Source: Hydrogenophaga intermedia (lineage in GTDB: Bacteria > Pseudomonadota > Gammaproteobacteria > Burkholderiales > Burkholderiaceae_C). From it: a stretch of 64,000 nt of DNA. The notes under the pieces were generated by a model. It was not told where the DNA came from. It did not search any database and saw only the letters and a program-made list of their open reading frames with translations. The translations under genes were made by a program, and so were the position numbers. Positions 26,540 to 34,778 of this stretch are shown here, one piece after another. Every line of letters begins with the position of its first letter. The first letter of the stretch is position 1. The stretch is taken from NCBI RefSeq assembly GCF_023715105.1, contig NZ_JAMBNO010000001.1:62001-126000 (forward strand), written 5' to 3'.

Positions 26540-27610
26540 TCACGCGGCGTAGAGCGAGGGCCAATGCGCCCACGCCAGGTACCAGTCACCTTCCACCGCA
26601 GCCCCCAGGTACTTGCCATCCAGCGCGATGTCGATGTCGGGCAGGCCGAAGGCGGCCGCCACGAAGTCGGCGCAGTTGGACAGGCCCACACCCGTGCCGC
26701 CGCGGGTCAGGCCGCCGCAAAACAGGTTGCCCAGGTCGCCTTTGGTGTTCTGGCGCAACCACGCCCCTTGGTCAGGCGCGATCGGGTTGGCCACCACCCA
26801 GCGCACCGCGTGCTCGCCCACGGGAGCGATGTCCAGGTGAATGGTGTCGCCGGTGGTGAACCGCATGGCGTTGTTGACATAGTTGTAGACGATGCGGTCG
26901 ACGGCGGACGCCTCTAGGCAGCACGACGCCAGCAGCCCCTGGTAGCCACAGGCCACGCGCACGTGGCCCGGCGCCTGATCGCCGCGCTCGAACTGGAAGC
27001 CGTCCCACTTCTCGACCACCGTGTGCATGAAGTGCGGCTTCTCGGCCTCGTCGGCGCGGCGCACGGCCGGGTCCAGGTCGGGCAGGATGTTGCGCATGAT
27101 CTTGGCCTGGTCACGCGCCAGAAAGGCGGCGCTGCGCAGGTGCAGCGGGTCCGTGTCCCATTCGGCCATGCGCGCGTACAGCTGCAGCGGCGTCAATGCG
27201 CCGCCGCGCAAATCGTGGAGCACTTTGCCCAGCGCCTGTCGGGTGGCTTCGTCGTGGCACGTGGCCATGGTGTCGTGGCCCATGGCCTTGGCCGCATCGG
27301 AAAACGGTGCGCTCAGCACGGTGGTCACCAGCTGCAGCAGCGCGTCCCAGTCCGGGGCGTCGCGCATGGCAACCCAGCGGTTATGCAGCGTCTTGGCGAG
27401 CTCGTACACCACCCGCACATGCGCTTGATCAACCTCGCTCAGAGACGCCAGCGCGATGTCGAAATCCTCGCCTCGGTAGCGCTGCGAGCGCATGTTGCGA
27501 AAGCCCGGGGGCAGGTGTTGGTCGAGGGCTTTCTTGAGGCCGGCGGGAAGTCCGTGCGCGCATACCAGCTCCTCCTTGGCTTCATCGGGGTGGAAAGGGC
27601 GGGTACTCAT
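26540..27610 (-). CDS. Histidine-kinase-like ATPase without sensor domain
   Basis: A 356-residue soluble protein whose C-terminal half is a GHKL-type ATP-binding domain. A candidate phosphoacceptor is His132 in KVLHDLRGGALTPLQ, the N box is YNYVNNAMRFT (243-251), and the G box is LTRGGTGVGLSNC (301-313). It lacks transmembrane helices and PAS/HAMP modules. Residues 1-125 are unrecognised, with NRWVAMRDAPDWDALLQLV. There is no response regulator next to it. It may be an orphan kinase, an anti-sigma-like factor or a degenerate relative; phosphotransfer is not proven. Confidence 0.7.
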   Translation of the reverse strand: MSTRPFHPDEAKEELVCAHGLPAGLKKALDQHLPPGFRNMRSQRYRGEDFDIALASLSEVDQAHVRVVYELAKTLHNRWVAMRDAPDWDALLQLVTTVLSAPFSDAAKAMGHDTMATCHDEATRQALGKVLHDLRGGALTPLQLYARMAEWDTDPLHLRSAAFLARDQAKIMRNILPDLDPAVRRADEAEKPHFMHTVVEKWDGFQFERGDQAPGHVRVACGYQGLLASCCLEASAVDRIVYNYVNNAMRFTTGDTIHLDIAPVGEHAVRWVVANPIAPDQGAWLRQNTKGDLGNLFCGGLTRGGTGVGLSNCADFVAAAFGLPDIDIALDGKYLGAAVEGDWYLAWAHWPSLYAA

Positions 27611-27690
27611 GGGCTGCAGGTCCGGGAAAGTCGCCCGAGTTTGCGGCAATCCCCAGGCGCTGATGGCTGGAATTGCACCGTGGTCACGTC

Positions 27691-29226
27691 TCAATTGGGG
27701 TTTTGGGCGGCCAGCGCGCGCAATTGCGTCTTGAGCACCTTGCCGTAGTTGTTCTTGGGCAGCGTGTCCACGAACACATAGCGTTTGGGGCGCTTGAAGC
27801 GCGCGATGTGCGCCAGGCAATGCGCGTCGAGCGCGGCGGCATCGGTGGCTTGCTCGGGCGCGGCCACCACGAAGGCCACCACCACCTCGCCCCACTCGGG
27901 GTCGGGCGCGCCCACCACGGCCACCTCGTGCACGCCGGGCGCGGTGAGCAGCACCTCCTCCACCTCGCGCGGGTAGATGTTGGAGCCGCCACTGATGAGT
28001 AAATCCTTGCTGCGGTCCTTGAGGGTGAGGAAGCTGTGTGTGTCCAGCGTGCCCATGTCGCCTGTCCAGAGCCAGCCATCGCGCACGGCCGCGGCCGTGG
28101 CCTCGGGGTTGCGCCAGTAGCCGGCCATCACAGTGTCGCCGCGCACCAGCACCTCGCCCACCTCGCCGAGCGGCAGATCGGCGCCGTCTGGGCCGGCCAC
28201 GCGCACCTGCACCGGCGTTTGTGCCACGCCCACCGAGGCCAGGCGCGCCGCGTGATCGGGGTATGTGGTGTCGGCAATGTGCCGGCGGGAGAGGGCAGTG
28301 GCCACCATCGGCGTCTCGCCCTGGCCATAGATCTGCACGAAGCGCGGGCCCATCACGCGCAGCGCGCGCTGGATGTCGGCCAGGTACATCGGCGCGCCGC
28401 CGTAGACGATGGTCTTGAACGCGCGCGCCGCGTCGTCGGGGCCCAGGCCCTGCGCTTCGGCGTGGTCCACCAGCCGCTTGACGATGGTGGGCGCTGCGAA
28501 GGTGGACAGCGGCCCGAGCGCCTGGCCGAGCGCGAACAGCTCGGCCGGCTCCACGCCGCCCGAGGCCGGCACCACGTGGCGTGCGCCGGCCATCACATGC
28601 GGAATGGCGTAGATGCCGCAGCCATGCGACATCGGCGCGCCATAGACGATGGCGTCGCCCGCGTCCACCGCGTTCACGTCCACGAAGTAGGTGAGCCCCA
28701 TCGTCATGAGGTTGCGGTGCGTGAGCATCACACCCTTGGGGCGGCCGGTGGTGCCGCTGGTGTAGAACAGCCAGGCCAGGTCGCCGGGCGCGCTGTCGTG
28801 CGGCGCCGGGACCGCTTCGCTCAGCGGCGCCAGCAGCGCATCGGCTTCGGCCGATTCAATGTCGATCTGGTGCTGCAACCCGGCCAGCGCGCGCGGCGCC
28901 ACGTCGCTCGTTACGAAGCCCCAGCGCGCCTGCGCGTTGTCGATGATCCATTCCACCTCGGCCGGGTGCAGCTTGGCGTTCACCGGCACCACCGCCAGCC
29001 CGGCCCACCACGCGCCCCACAGGATCTCCAGGTAGCGCGGGTGGTTGCTCATGAACAGCACCACGCGGTCCCCGGGTTGCAGGCCTGCGGCGCGCAGGCG
29101 ATGCGCCAGGGCGGCGCTGCGCTGTGCCCACTGCGCGTGCGTGGCCCACAGCGTGGTGCCGGAGTAAATGGCCGGGGCATCGGGGCGGGTGAGGGCCTGG
29201 CGGGCCAGCAGGTGGGCAAGCGACAT
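27691..29226 (-). CDS. AMP-binding acyl-CoA synthetase
   Basis: A 511-residue adenylate-forming CoA ligase. The ATP loop is LFYTSGTTGRPKG (153-165), the second core VQIYGQGETPMV, the hinge LWTGDMGTLDTHSFLTLKDRSKD, and the catalytic lysine lies in PKNNYGKVLKTQL. Marks resemble malonyl/methylmalonyl- or medium-chain acid ligases; substrate not known. It is followed 80 bases downstream by the kinase-like gene and preceded by the membrane serine hydrolase gene 25 bases upstream, so the three may form one transcript. Confidence 0.9.
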   Translation of the reverse strand: MSLAHLLARQALTRPDAPAIYSGTTLWATHAQWAQRSAALAHRLRAAGLQPGDRVVLFMSNHPRYLEILWGAWWAGLAVVPVNAKLHPAEVEWIIDNAQARWGFVTSDVAPRALAGLQHQIDIESAEADALLAPLSEAVPAPHDSAPGDLAWLFYTSGTTGRPKGVMLTHRNLMTMGLTYFVDVNAVDAGDAIVYGAPMSHGCGIYAIPHVMAGARHVVPASGGVEPAELFALGQALGPLSTFAAPTIVKRLVDHAEAQGLGPDDAARAFKTIVYGGAPMYLADIQRALRVMGPRFVQIYGQGETPMVATALSRRHIADTTYPDHAARLASVGVAQTPVQVRVAGPDGADLPLGEVGEVLVRGDTVMAGYWRNPEATAAAVRDGWLWTGDMGTLDTHSFLTLKDRSKDLLISGGSNIYPREVEEVLLTAPGVHEVAVVGAPDPEWGEVVVAFVVAAPEQATDAAALDAHCLAHIARFKRPKRYVFVDTLPKNNYGKVLKTQLRALAAQNPN

Positions 29227-29251
29227 GGTGTGTGTAGCAACAAAAAAAACG

Positions 29252-30475
29252 TCAGGGCCCGGAACGCGCCGTGCGCCCGAGCTCGTGCGCCATGCGCGCG
29301 AACAGCGTCAGCCATTCGGCCGGCGGTACGCCCCATTCTCGGCCGTTGCGCGCAATCACCACGCCGTGCGCGGGCGCCACGAAGATGAACTGGCCGTGGT
29401 TGCCCTGGGCGTGGAAGGCGTCGCCCCATTGCGCGTCGCGCCGGCCCCACCAGAACAGCCGGTAGTGCAGGCCGGGGCGCAGCGCGCTCAAATCCATCGC
29501 GCGCTCGGGGCCGGTGAGGGCTTGCACCGTGTCTTCGCGCAGCACGCGGCAGCCGTCGGCGGCCACGCCCTGCATGCGCATCAGCTCACCGAAGCGCGCG
29601 TAGTCCAGCACGCGCGCGTTCACGCCGCTCTCCAGCTTCTCGAAGCCACTGGCTTCGCTGTCCAGGCTCCAACTCGCGCCAGCGGCCATGCCGGCGGGCT
29701 GCCACAGGCGCTGCTCCAGGTACTTGGCCACCGGCATGCCGGTGGCGCGCTCCAGCACCAGGCCCATCAGCAGCGGGTGGTAGTTGTTGTAGAGCCAGCC
29801 TGGCCCGGGCTCGGCCGCCACCTGCGTGTGCTGCAGGGCCAGCGCGCGCAGGTCGGGCCAGCAGTAGGTCTTGGCGTCGTCGCCGTTGGGCAGGCCGGTC
29901 TCGCGGTAGGCAATGCCGGTGCGCATGTCCATCAGGTGGCGCAGCGTGAAGCGCTCGAATCGCGCATCGCGCGCGGCCAGCTCGGGCAGGCGCTTGGTGA
30001 TGGGTTCGTCGAGGCCGAGCAGGCCATCCTCGGCCGCGGCCGCCACCAGCGTGGAGAGGAACGATTTGGCCACCGAGAACGAGGTGGCGCGCTCCTCGCG
30101 CCCATGGCCGTTGTAGTAGCCCTTGAACACCACACGGCCATGCTGCAGCACCACGAAACCGAGCGTTTTGCGCGCGGCCAGCCAGGCATCCATGTTCTCG
30201 CCCGGCAGGGCGGCGGCGAACGCGGCGCGCACGCGTTCGGGCGCGGGGGCAGCGGGCAGCTCGCTCGCGCCCGGGCGGGCCGCCACCTCGCGCGCCGGGA
30301 AGCGCAGGCGGTCGTCCACGTCCGCGTCCATCCACACGAAGGTGCGCCACACGTAGGGCGCGGGGTAGAGCACCAGCGCTGTGCCCACGGCCAGCACCAG
30401 CAGCGCCACCAGCGCGGCCACCAGCCACGCCGCAATGCGCAGGGCCGGTTTCAGGGAGGGGCTGAGGGTGGGCAT
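29252..30475 (-). CDS. Membrane-anchored beta-lactamase-fold serine hydrolase
   Basis: A 407-residue protein of the class C beta-lactamase/DD-peptidase-like family. Residues 14-38 are a single membrane anchor. Catalytic elements are SVAK (134-137) in TSFSVAKSFL and YNN (229-231) in GWLYNNYHPLL; a late HGQFIFV region takes the place of KTG. Such proteins are often esterases or peptidases rather than beta-lactamases. It is divergent from the DCC-Coq7 gene and upstream of an acyl-CoA synthetase on the same strand. Confidence 0.87.
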   Translation of the reverse strand: MPTLSPSLKPALRIAAWLVAALVALLVLAVGTALVLYPAPYVWRTFVWMDADVDDRLRFPAREVAARPGASELPAAPAPERVRAAFAAALPGENMDAWLAARKTLGFVVLQHGRVVFKGYYNGHGREERATSFSVAKSFLSTLVAAAAEDGLLGLDEPITKRLPELAARDARFERFTLRHLMDMRTGIAYRETGLPNGDDAKTYCWPDLRALALQHTQVAAEPGPGWLYNNYHPLLMGLVLERATGMPVAKYLEQRLWQPAGMAAGASWSLDSEASGFEKLESGVNARVLDYARFGELMRMQGVAADGCRVLREDTVQALTGPERAMDLSALRPGLHYRLFWWGRRDAQWGDAFHAQGNHGQFIFVAPAHGVVIARNGREWGVPPAEWLTLFARMAHELGRTARSGP

Positions 30476-30585
30476 GGGGTAGGGCCGACGAGCGGGCCGG
30501 GCCGCAAGCCGCATTTTGAGCGCGCGCGGTGGGCGCTCAAGACCCCAGGCCGGCGTGCGTGCGGCGCGCTGGCCACAATGCCCGT

Positions 30586-31527
30586 GTGCACACCACGCCC
30601 CAGACCCCCGCCACCGCCTCGACCCCCGCAGCCGCCGCCTTGTGCGTGTACTACGACGGCGGCTGCCCCCTGTGCCGCGCCGAAATCGCCACCTACCAGC
30701 GCACCGAAGGCGGTGACGCCGTGCAGTGGGTGGACGCACACGGTTGCGCGCCCGCCGAGCTGGGGCCTGATCTGCAACGCCCCGATGCGCTGGCGCGCCT
30801 GCACGTGCGCCGGGCCGACGGCACCTTGCTGCACGGCGCCGCGGCGTTTGCCGAGATCTGGTCCACGCTGCCGCGCTGGCGCTGGTTGTCGCGGCTGGCC
30901 CGCCTGCCCGGCGTGCTGCCCGTGCTGGAACTGGGCTACCGCGCCTTCCTGCGCGTGCGGCCCCTGTGGCGCCCCGCGGGCGGCACGGCCAGCGCGTTGC
31001 CCCTGCCGCTGTTGCGCGAACTGCGCACCGACCACGCGGGCGAAACCGGCGCCGTCATGATTTACCGCGGCATCCTGGCCGTGACGCGCGACCCCGAATT
31101 GCGCGCCTTCGCCCAGCACCACCTCGACACCGAGTCGCGCCACCTCGCCCTCATCGAGCCGGTGGTGCCGCCAGCGTGGCGCAGCCGCCTGCTGCCGCTG
31201 TGGCGCGCGTCGGGCTGGCTCACCGGCGTGCTGCCCGCCTGCTTCGGCCCGCGAGCGGTGTACGCCACCATTCAGGCGGTGGAGACCTTTGTGGACCACC
31301 ACTACGCTGCGCAGCTCGACCTCATCGACACCCTGCAGCGCGAACACCCCAGCCCCGAACTGGCCGCGCTGCGCGCCCTGCTGCAGCAATGCCAGCAAGA
31401 CGAAGTGGCCCACCGCGACGACGCCGCCGCGCGCTGGAACGGCCGCGCCCGTGGGCCGCTGGCCGTGTGGCGCTGGCTGGTGGGTTCGGGCTCGGCCGCC
31501 GCGGTGCGCGTGTGCCGCCACATCTGA
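30586..31527 (+). CDS. DCC-domain / Coq7-type hydroxylase fusion
   Basis: A 313-residue protein joining two known families. Residues about 18-125 are a DCC (DUF393) thiol-oxidoreductase-like domain with Asp24, Cys27 and Cys30 in VYYDGGCPLCRAEI. Residues about 140-313 match Coq7 di-iron demethoxyubiquinone hydroxylase, with ligands Glu153 (HAGETGAV), Glu183/His186 (DTESRHLAL), Glu233 (AVETFVDHHY) and Glu273/His276 (DEVAHRD). Coq7 makes ubiquinone at the C6 hydroxylation step and normally stands alone at about 200 residues. The start is a GTG at 30586; upstream alternatives are possible. Either half could be a second, redox-coupled paralogue. Confidence 0.85.
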   Translation: MHTTPQTPATASTPAAAALCVYYDGGCPLCRAEIATYQRTEGGDAVQWVDAHGCAPAELGPDLQRPDALARLHVRRADGTLLHGAAAFAEIWSTLPRWRWLSRLARLPGVLPVLELGYRAFLRVRPLWRPAGGTASALPLPLLRELRTDHAGETGAVMIYRGILAVTRDPELRAFAQHHLDTESRHLALIEPVVPPAWRSRLLPLWRASGWLTGVLPACFGPRAVYATIQAVETFVDHHYAAQLDLIDTLQREHPSPELAALRALLQQCQQDEVAHRDDAAARWNGRARGPLAVWRWLVGSGSAAAVRVCRHI

Positions 31528-31576
31528 AAAATCGCTTAAGCACGCGCCGCTGGTGCGTTCTTGCCCTGCCTGAGGG

Positions 31577-31606
31577 TTGACGCGCTTTCACGCGCCGGCG
31601 TGCAAT
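31577..31606 (+). promoter_or_regulatory. Candidate sigma-70 promoter of the dihaem cytochrome gene
   Basis: TTGACG (31577-31582), an 18-base spacer and TGCAAT (31601-31606) precede the ATG at 31633. The -35 is good and the -10 is moderate. Confidence 0.4.
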
Positions 31607-31632
31607 CACCCCACCCGAAAAGGAGGGGTGAG

Positions 31633-32526
31633 ATGACGACGACAAAGAACCGCACGCGCTGGTGGCGCGTGCTCGCCATTGGCCTGGGCACATTGGTGCT
31701 GCTGGCGGCTGCGGCCCTGGCCACTGGCATTTACCTGGCCGAACGCAAACAGCAGCGCCGCGTGGACGTGGCGGTGCAACCCGTGCCCTACAAGACCGAC
31801 GCCGCCGCGCTGGAACGCGGGCGCTACCTGTACGCATCGCGCGGCTGTGTGGACTGCCATGGCGCCAACGGCGCCGGCCGCACTTTTGTGGACGACGGCG
31901 CACTCACCATCGCCGGACCCAACATCACCACCGGCCCCGGTGGCGTGGTGGCCACCTACCAGCCGGTGGACTGGGTGCGCGCCATCCGCCACGGCATCAC
32001 CCCCCTGGGCCGCGCGCTGATGGTGATGCCCAGCGAGGACTACAACCGTTTCACCGACGACGACCTGGCCGCCCTGGTGGCCCACGTGCGCGCACTGCCC
32101 CCGCAAAGCGGGCAAGGCGCCGTGGTGAACCTGCCCCTGCCCGTGAAAGCCCTCTACGGCTTCTGCGCCATCAAAGACGCCGCCGCGAAGATCGACCATT
32201 CGTTGCCCCCGCAACTGCCCGTGCCCGAAGGCGTGACCGTGGAACACGGCCGCTACGTGGCCAACATGTGCATCGGCTGCCACGGTGCCACGCTGGCCGG
32301 CGGCAAGATCCCCGGCGGCCCGCCCGACTGGCCCCCGGCCTCGAAGCTCTCGCCCGGGGAGGGGAGTGTGATGGAGCGTTACCCCGATGCCGATGCGCTG
32401 ATCGGCATGTTCCGCAGCGGGAAGCGGCCGGATGGGAGCGCGGTGAAGGTGATGCCGTTTGAGTCGCTCAGGGAGATGAGCGAGGTGGATTTGAAGGCCC
32501 TCCACCTGTACCTGCGGGGGCTCTAG
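31633..32526 (+). CDS. Membrane-anchored dihaem cytochrome c
   Basis: A 297-residue c-type cytochrome. Residues 12-33 are an uncleaved membrane anchor. Haem motifs are CVDCH at 72-76 and CIGCH at 213-217, each in its own domain; candidate axial methionines are in VMPSEDY (132) and VMPFE near the end. It should face the periplasm and carry electrons to or from a dehydrogenase or oxidase. A strong AAGGAGGGGTGAG ribosome site precedes the ATG. It stands 105 bases after the DCC-Coq7 gene. Confidence 0.92.
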   Translation: MTTTKNRTRWWRVLAIGLGTLVLLAAAALATGIYLAERKQQRRVDVAVQPVPYKTDAAALERGRYLYASRGCVDCHGANGAGRTFVDDGALTIAGPNITTGPGGVVATYQPVDWVRAIRHGITPLGRALMVMPSEDYNRFTDDDLAALVAHVRALPPQSGQGAVVNLPLPVKALYGFCAIKDAAAKIDHSLPPQLPVPEGVTVEHGRYVANMCIGCHGATLAGGKIPGGPPDWPPASKLSPGEGSVMERYPDADALIGMFRSGKRPDGSAVKVMPFESLREMSEVDLKALHLYLRGL

Positions 32527-32559
32527 CTACCCGAAGGGGCATCACCCGCTGAATCCGGG

Positions 32560-34089
32560 TCACAGACCCTCCCACAAAGGCCCCATTCGCTCGCTCACCC
32601 GCCGCCCGTGTGTCCAGGCGATTTCACGCAGTGTCAGGTCGGGATTGGCCTGGCGCGCCAGTGCGAGGGCGACGCTCGCCTCTCTGGTGCTTCCCAGGCG
32701 GTCCAGCGTGGCGGCCTCCAGCACGCGAGCGTGGTGAAACCGGGGGTCGCGACGGCTGGAGGCGCGGGCCTCGATCAACGCCTCGTCAAGCCGGTCTGCG
32801 CGGAACAGGAATACCCCGAGCGCCCAACCCCAGAAGCCCAGACGCCGATCGCGCGGGCTGATCCTCATCCCGTAGCGCATCTTCTCGATGCCTTCATCGA
32901 ACTTCTGCGTCATGGCCAGCGACGCGCCGAGCGCGACGTGAGCCTGCGCGTTGCTGGGATCGATATCAAGGGCGCGGTGCAGGATGTCCACGCCACGTTC
33001 GTGCTGCCCCAGGTCACACAAAGCGCAGCCCGCGTAACCCAGCACTTCGGAACTGCCGTCATCGAGCCCGATGGCGCGATCCGCAGCGCTCAGCGCGTCG
33101 TTGACCAGTTCGGTGGAGTCGGGCAACAGCGCGATGTTGCGGGACAGGGCGGTCAGCAAGGCATAGTGGGCGTGCCCGAGCCCGAAGCCGGGATCCACCG
33201 TCACGCTCTGGCGCAGACGAGAACGCGCCTCGGCCATCGCCTCGCTGCCCCAGCCGTGCATGGCGATCGAGCCGATGGCCTGGTGGTAGTGGGACCACAC
33301 GTCCTGGTTGCCTGTGCGCTGGCGGCGGATGCGCGCTATCTCCGCGCGTGTGAGTTCGGGCTCCAACTCCGAGATGATCCCGCGTGCAATGTCTTCCTGC
33401 AGGTCGATCGCCGTGTCGCGGCGGCTGTCGAAACGGCCGCTCCACAGCACATGCCCGGACGCAGCGTCACTCAAATGCGTCGAGACGCGCAGCCCGTCGC
33501 TCAGCAGGCGCACGCTGCCTTCGACGACAAAGCGCACGCCCAGCTGTTGGGCGATGTCGCGTACCGTGGCGTCGAGACCCCGAAACGCGAACGACGAGGC
33601 GCGCGAAATCATCTGAAAGCCCGGGACCCGTGCCAGCAAGGCAATGACGTCTTCGGCCAGACCGTCCGCCAGGAAGTGCAACTGGGGATCGTCGGACAGG
33701 ACAGCGAATGGCAGCACCGCGATGGTCGATGGTGCGGTTGCGGTCGAGGTCGGCGCGCTCAGCGACCGGTCCCCCGCGCCGGGAGTGCCAATCACCTCCA
33801 CGTTCAGAGTGAATCGGTAGCCCCGCCCCGATGCCGTCGCGATCGAACGCGGTCCGAGCAGCTTGCGCAAGGTCGAGACCTGCACGGACAGGTTGTTTTC
33901 TTCCACCACGAGGCCCGGCCAGACGATGCCCAGCACCTCCTCGCGGGGAACCACGCGGTCGCGGTGGCTCAGCAGGCACAGCAACAGATCGAAGGCGCGC
34001 GCGCCCAGGGGCGCCGCCACGCCGTCGATGAGCAGCAACCGCTCGGCTGGTCTGACTTCAAAGCGATCGAACAGGTAGCGCTCGGGCAT
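32560..34089 (-). CDS. CadC-type winged-helix regulator with TolB-like and TPR regions
   Basis: A 509-residue transcription factor. Residues about 5-100 are an OmpR/CadC winged helix (GARAFDLLLCLLSHRDRVVPREEV, VSTLRKLLG, GRGYRFT). Residues about 120-245 hold a TolB-N/adenylate-cyclase-associated pattern (IAVLPFAVLSDDPQLHFLADGL, DIAQQLGVRFVVEGSVR). From about 265 to the end are TPR-like helices. Unlike CadC it has no transmembrane helix, so it probably senses a cytoplasmic signal. It is divergent from an OsmC protein; the 124-bp gap has an inverted repeat that could be its operator. Confidence 0.87.
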   Translation of the reverse strand: MPERYLFDRFEVRPAERLLLIDGVAAPLGARAFDLLLCLLSHRDRVVPREEVLGIVWPGLVVEENNLSVQVSTLRKLLGPRSIATASGRGYRFTLNVEVIGTPGAGDRSLSAPTSTATAPSTIAVLPFAVLSDDPQLHFLADGLAEDVIALLARVPGFQMISRASSFAFRGLDATVRDIAQQLGVRFVVEGSVRLLSDGLRVSTHLSDAASGHVLWSGRFDSRRDTAIDLQEDIARGIISELEPELTRAEIARIRRQRTGNQDVWSHYHQAIGSIAMHGWGSEAMAEARSRLRQSVTVDPGFGLGHAHYALLTALSRNIALLPDSTELVNDALSAADRAIGLDDGSSEVLGYAGCALCDLGQHERGVDILHRALDIDPSNAQAHVALGASLAMTQKFDEGIEKMRYGMRISPRDRRLGFWGWALGVFLFRADRLDEALIEARASSRRDPRFHHARVLEAATLDRLGSTREASVALALARQANPDLTLREIAWTHGRRVSERMGPLWEGL

Positions 34090-34157
34090 GGCCGTGTCTC
34101 AAGTGGTCCTGGGCGTCGACCGGCATCTTTAGCGAATTCTTCAGAAATTTAAAGGCT

Positions 34158-34184
34158 TCACCGTACAGGCGCCGGATACGGTGA
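34158..34184. promoter_or_regulatory. Inverted repeat, candidate operator
   Basis: TCACCGTA (34158-34165) and TACGGTGA (34177-34184) are a perfect eight-base inverted repeat with an 11-base spacer. It lies between the divergent regulator and OsmC genes, 29 bases before the OsmC ATG, in an AT-richer region. Confidence 0.5.
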
Positions 34185-34213
34185 CGGCTCCCAACCACCC
34201 GAGGAGTCCGGAC

Positions 34214-34738
34214 ATGAGCAGTAGCGTCATCGAAGCCCAAACCCCCCTGCGTGCCCGATACAAGGCATCACCCCCGTCCGCGACCGTCACCAGCCAGGCG
34301 TTCACCGGCGGGTTCGATCTCACGGACCCTTTCCGCTCACAGGTGCGCCCGATGGGTGCCGACGCCGAGGCGATGGTGTTCGGTGTGCATCGGTCGGTGG
34401 GCAGCCCCCACGCGCTGCCTTGCCCGGGCGATCTGATGTGCGCCGCGCTGGCTGCCTGTCAGGATGCTTCGATCCGGATGGTGGCCGACGCGATGGGCAT
34501 CACCCTGCGGCGCCTGGAGGTCCACGTCCAGGGCACGCTGGATGTGCGTGGCGCTCTGGGCATGCAGCGCGACGTACCGGTGGGCTTCCAGTCCCTGGTT
34601 TGCGACATCCACCTGGAGGCCGCGGATGGCACGCCTGCGGATCAACTGGAAAAGCTGCGCCTGGCCGCAGAGCGCTGTTGCGTGGTGGCGCAGACCTTGC
34701 AATCACCGCCCCTCATCCAGACCCGGTTTCACGTCTAA
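34214..34738 (+). CDS. OsmC-family protein
   Basis: A 174-residue member of the OsmC/Ohr fold that typically reduces organic hydroperoxides with paired thiols. Conserved sites are the first cysteine in AALAACQDASI (Cys82) and the second in AERCCVVAQTL (Cys155/Cys156). Two further cysteines in LPCPGDLMCAAL are unusual. GAGGAG precedes the ATG. Its regulator candidate is the divergent winged-helix protein. Confidence 0.87.
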   Translation: MSSSVIEAQTPLRARYKASPPSATVTSQAFTGGFDLTDPFRSQVRPMGADAEAMVFGVHRSVGSPHALPCPGDLMCAALAACQDASIRMVADAMGITLRRLEVHVQGTLDVRGALGMQRDVPVGFQSLVCDIHLEAADGTPADQLEKLRLAAERCCVVAQTLQSPPLIQTRFHV

Positions 34739-34778
34739 AGGCAGGTGTGCGCGGGTCGGGTACGCCGCGCCCAACCTC

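Noticed and set aside
29236..29252. Run of A residues as a terminator or slippage site
   Set aside because: No hairpin next to it; it is just the gap between two same-strand genes.
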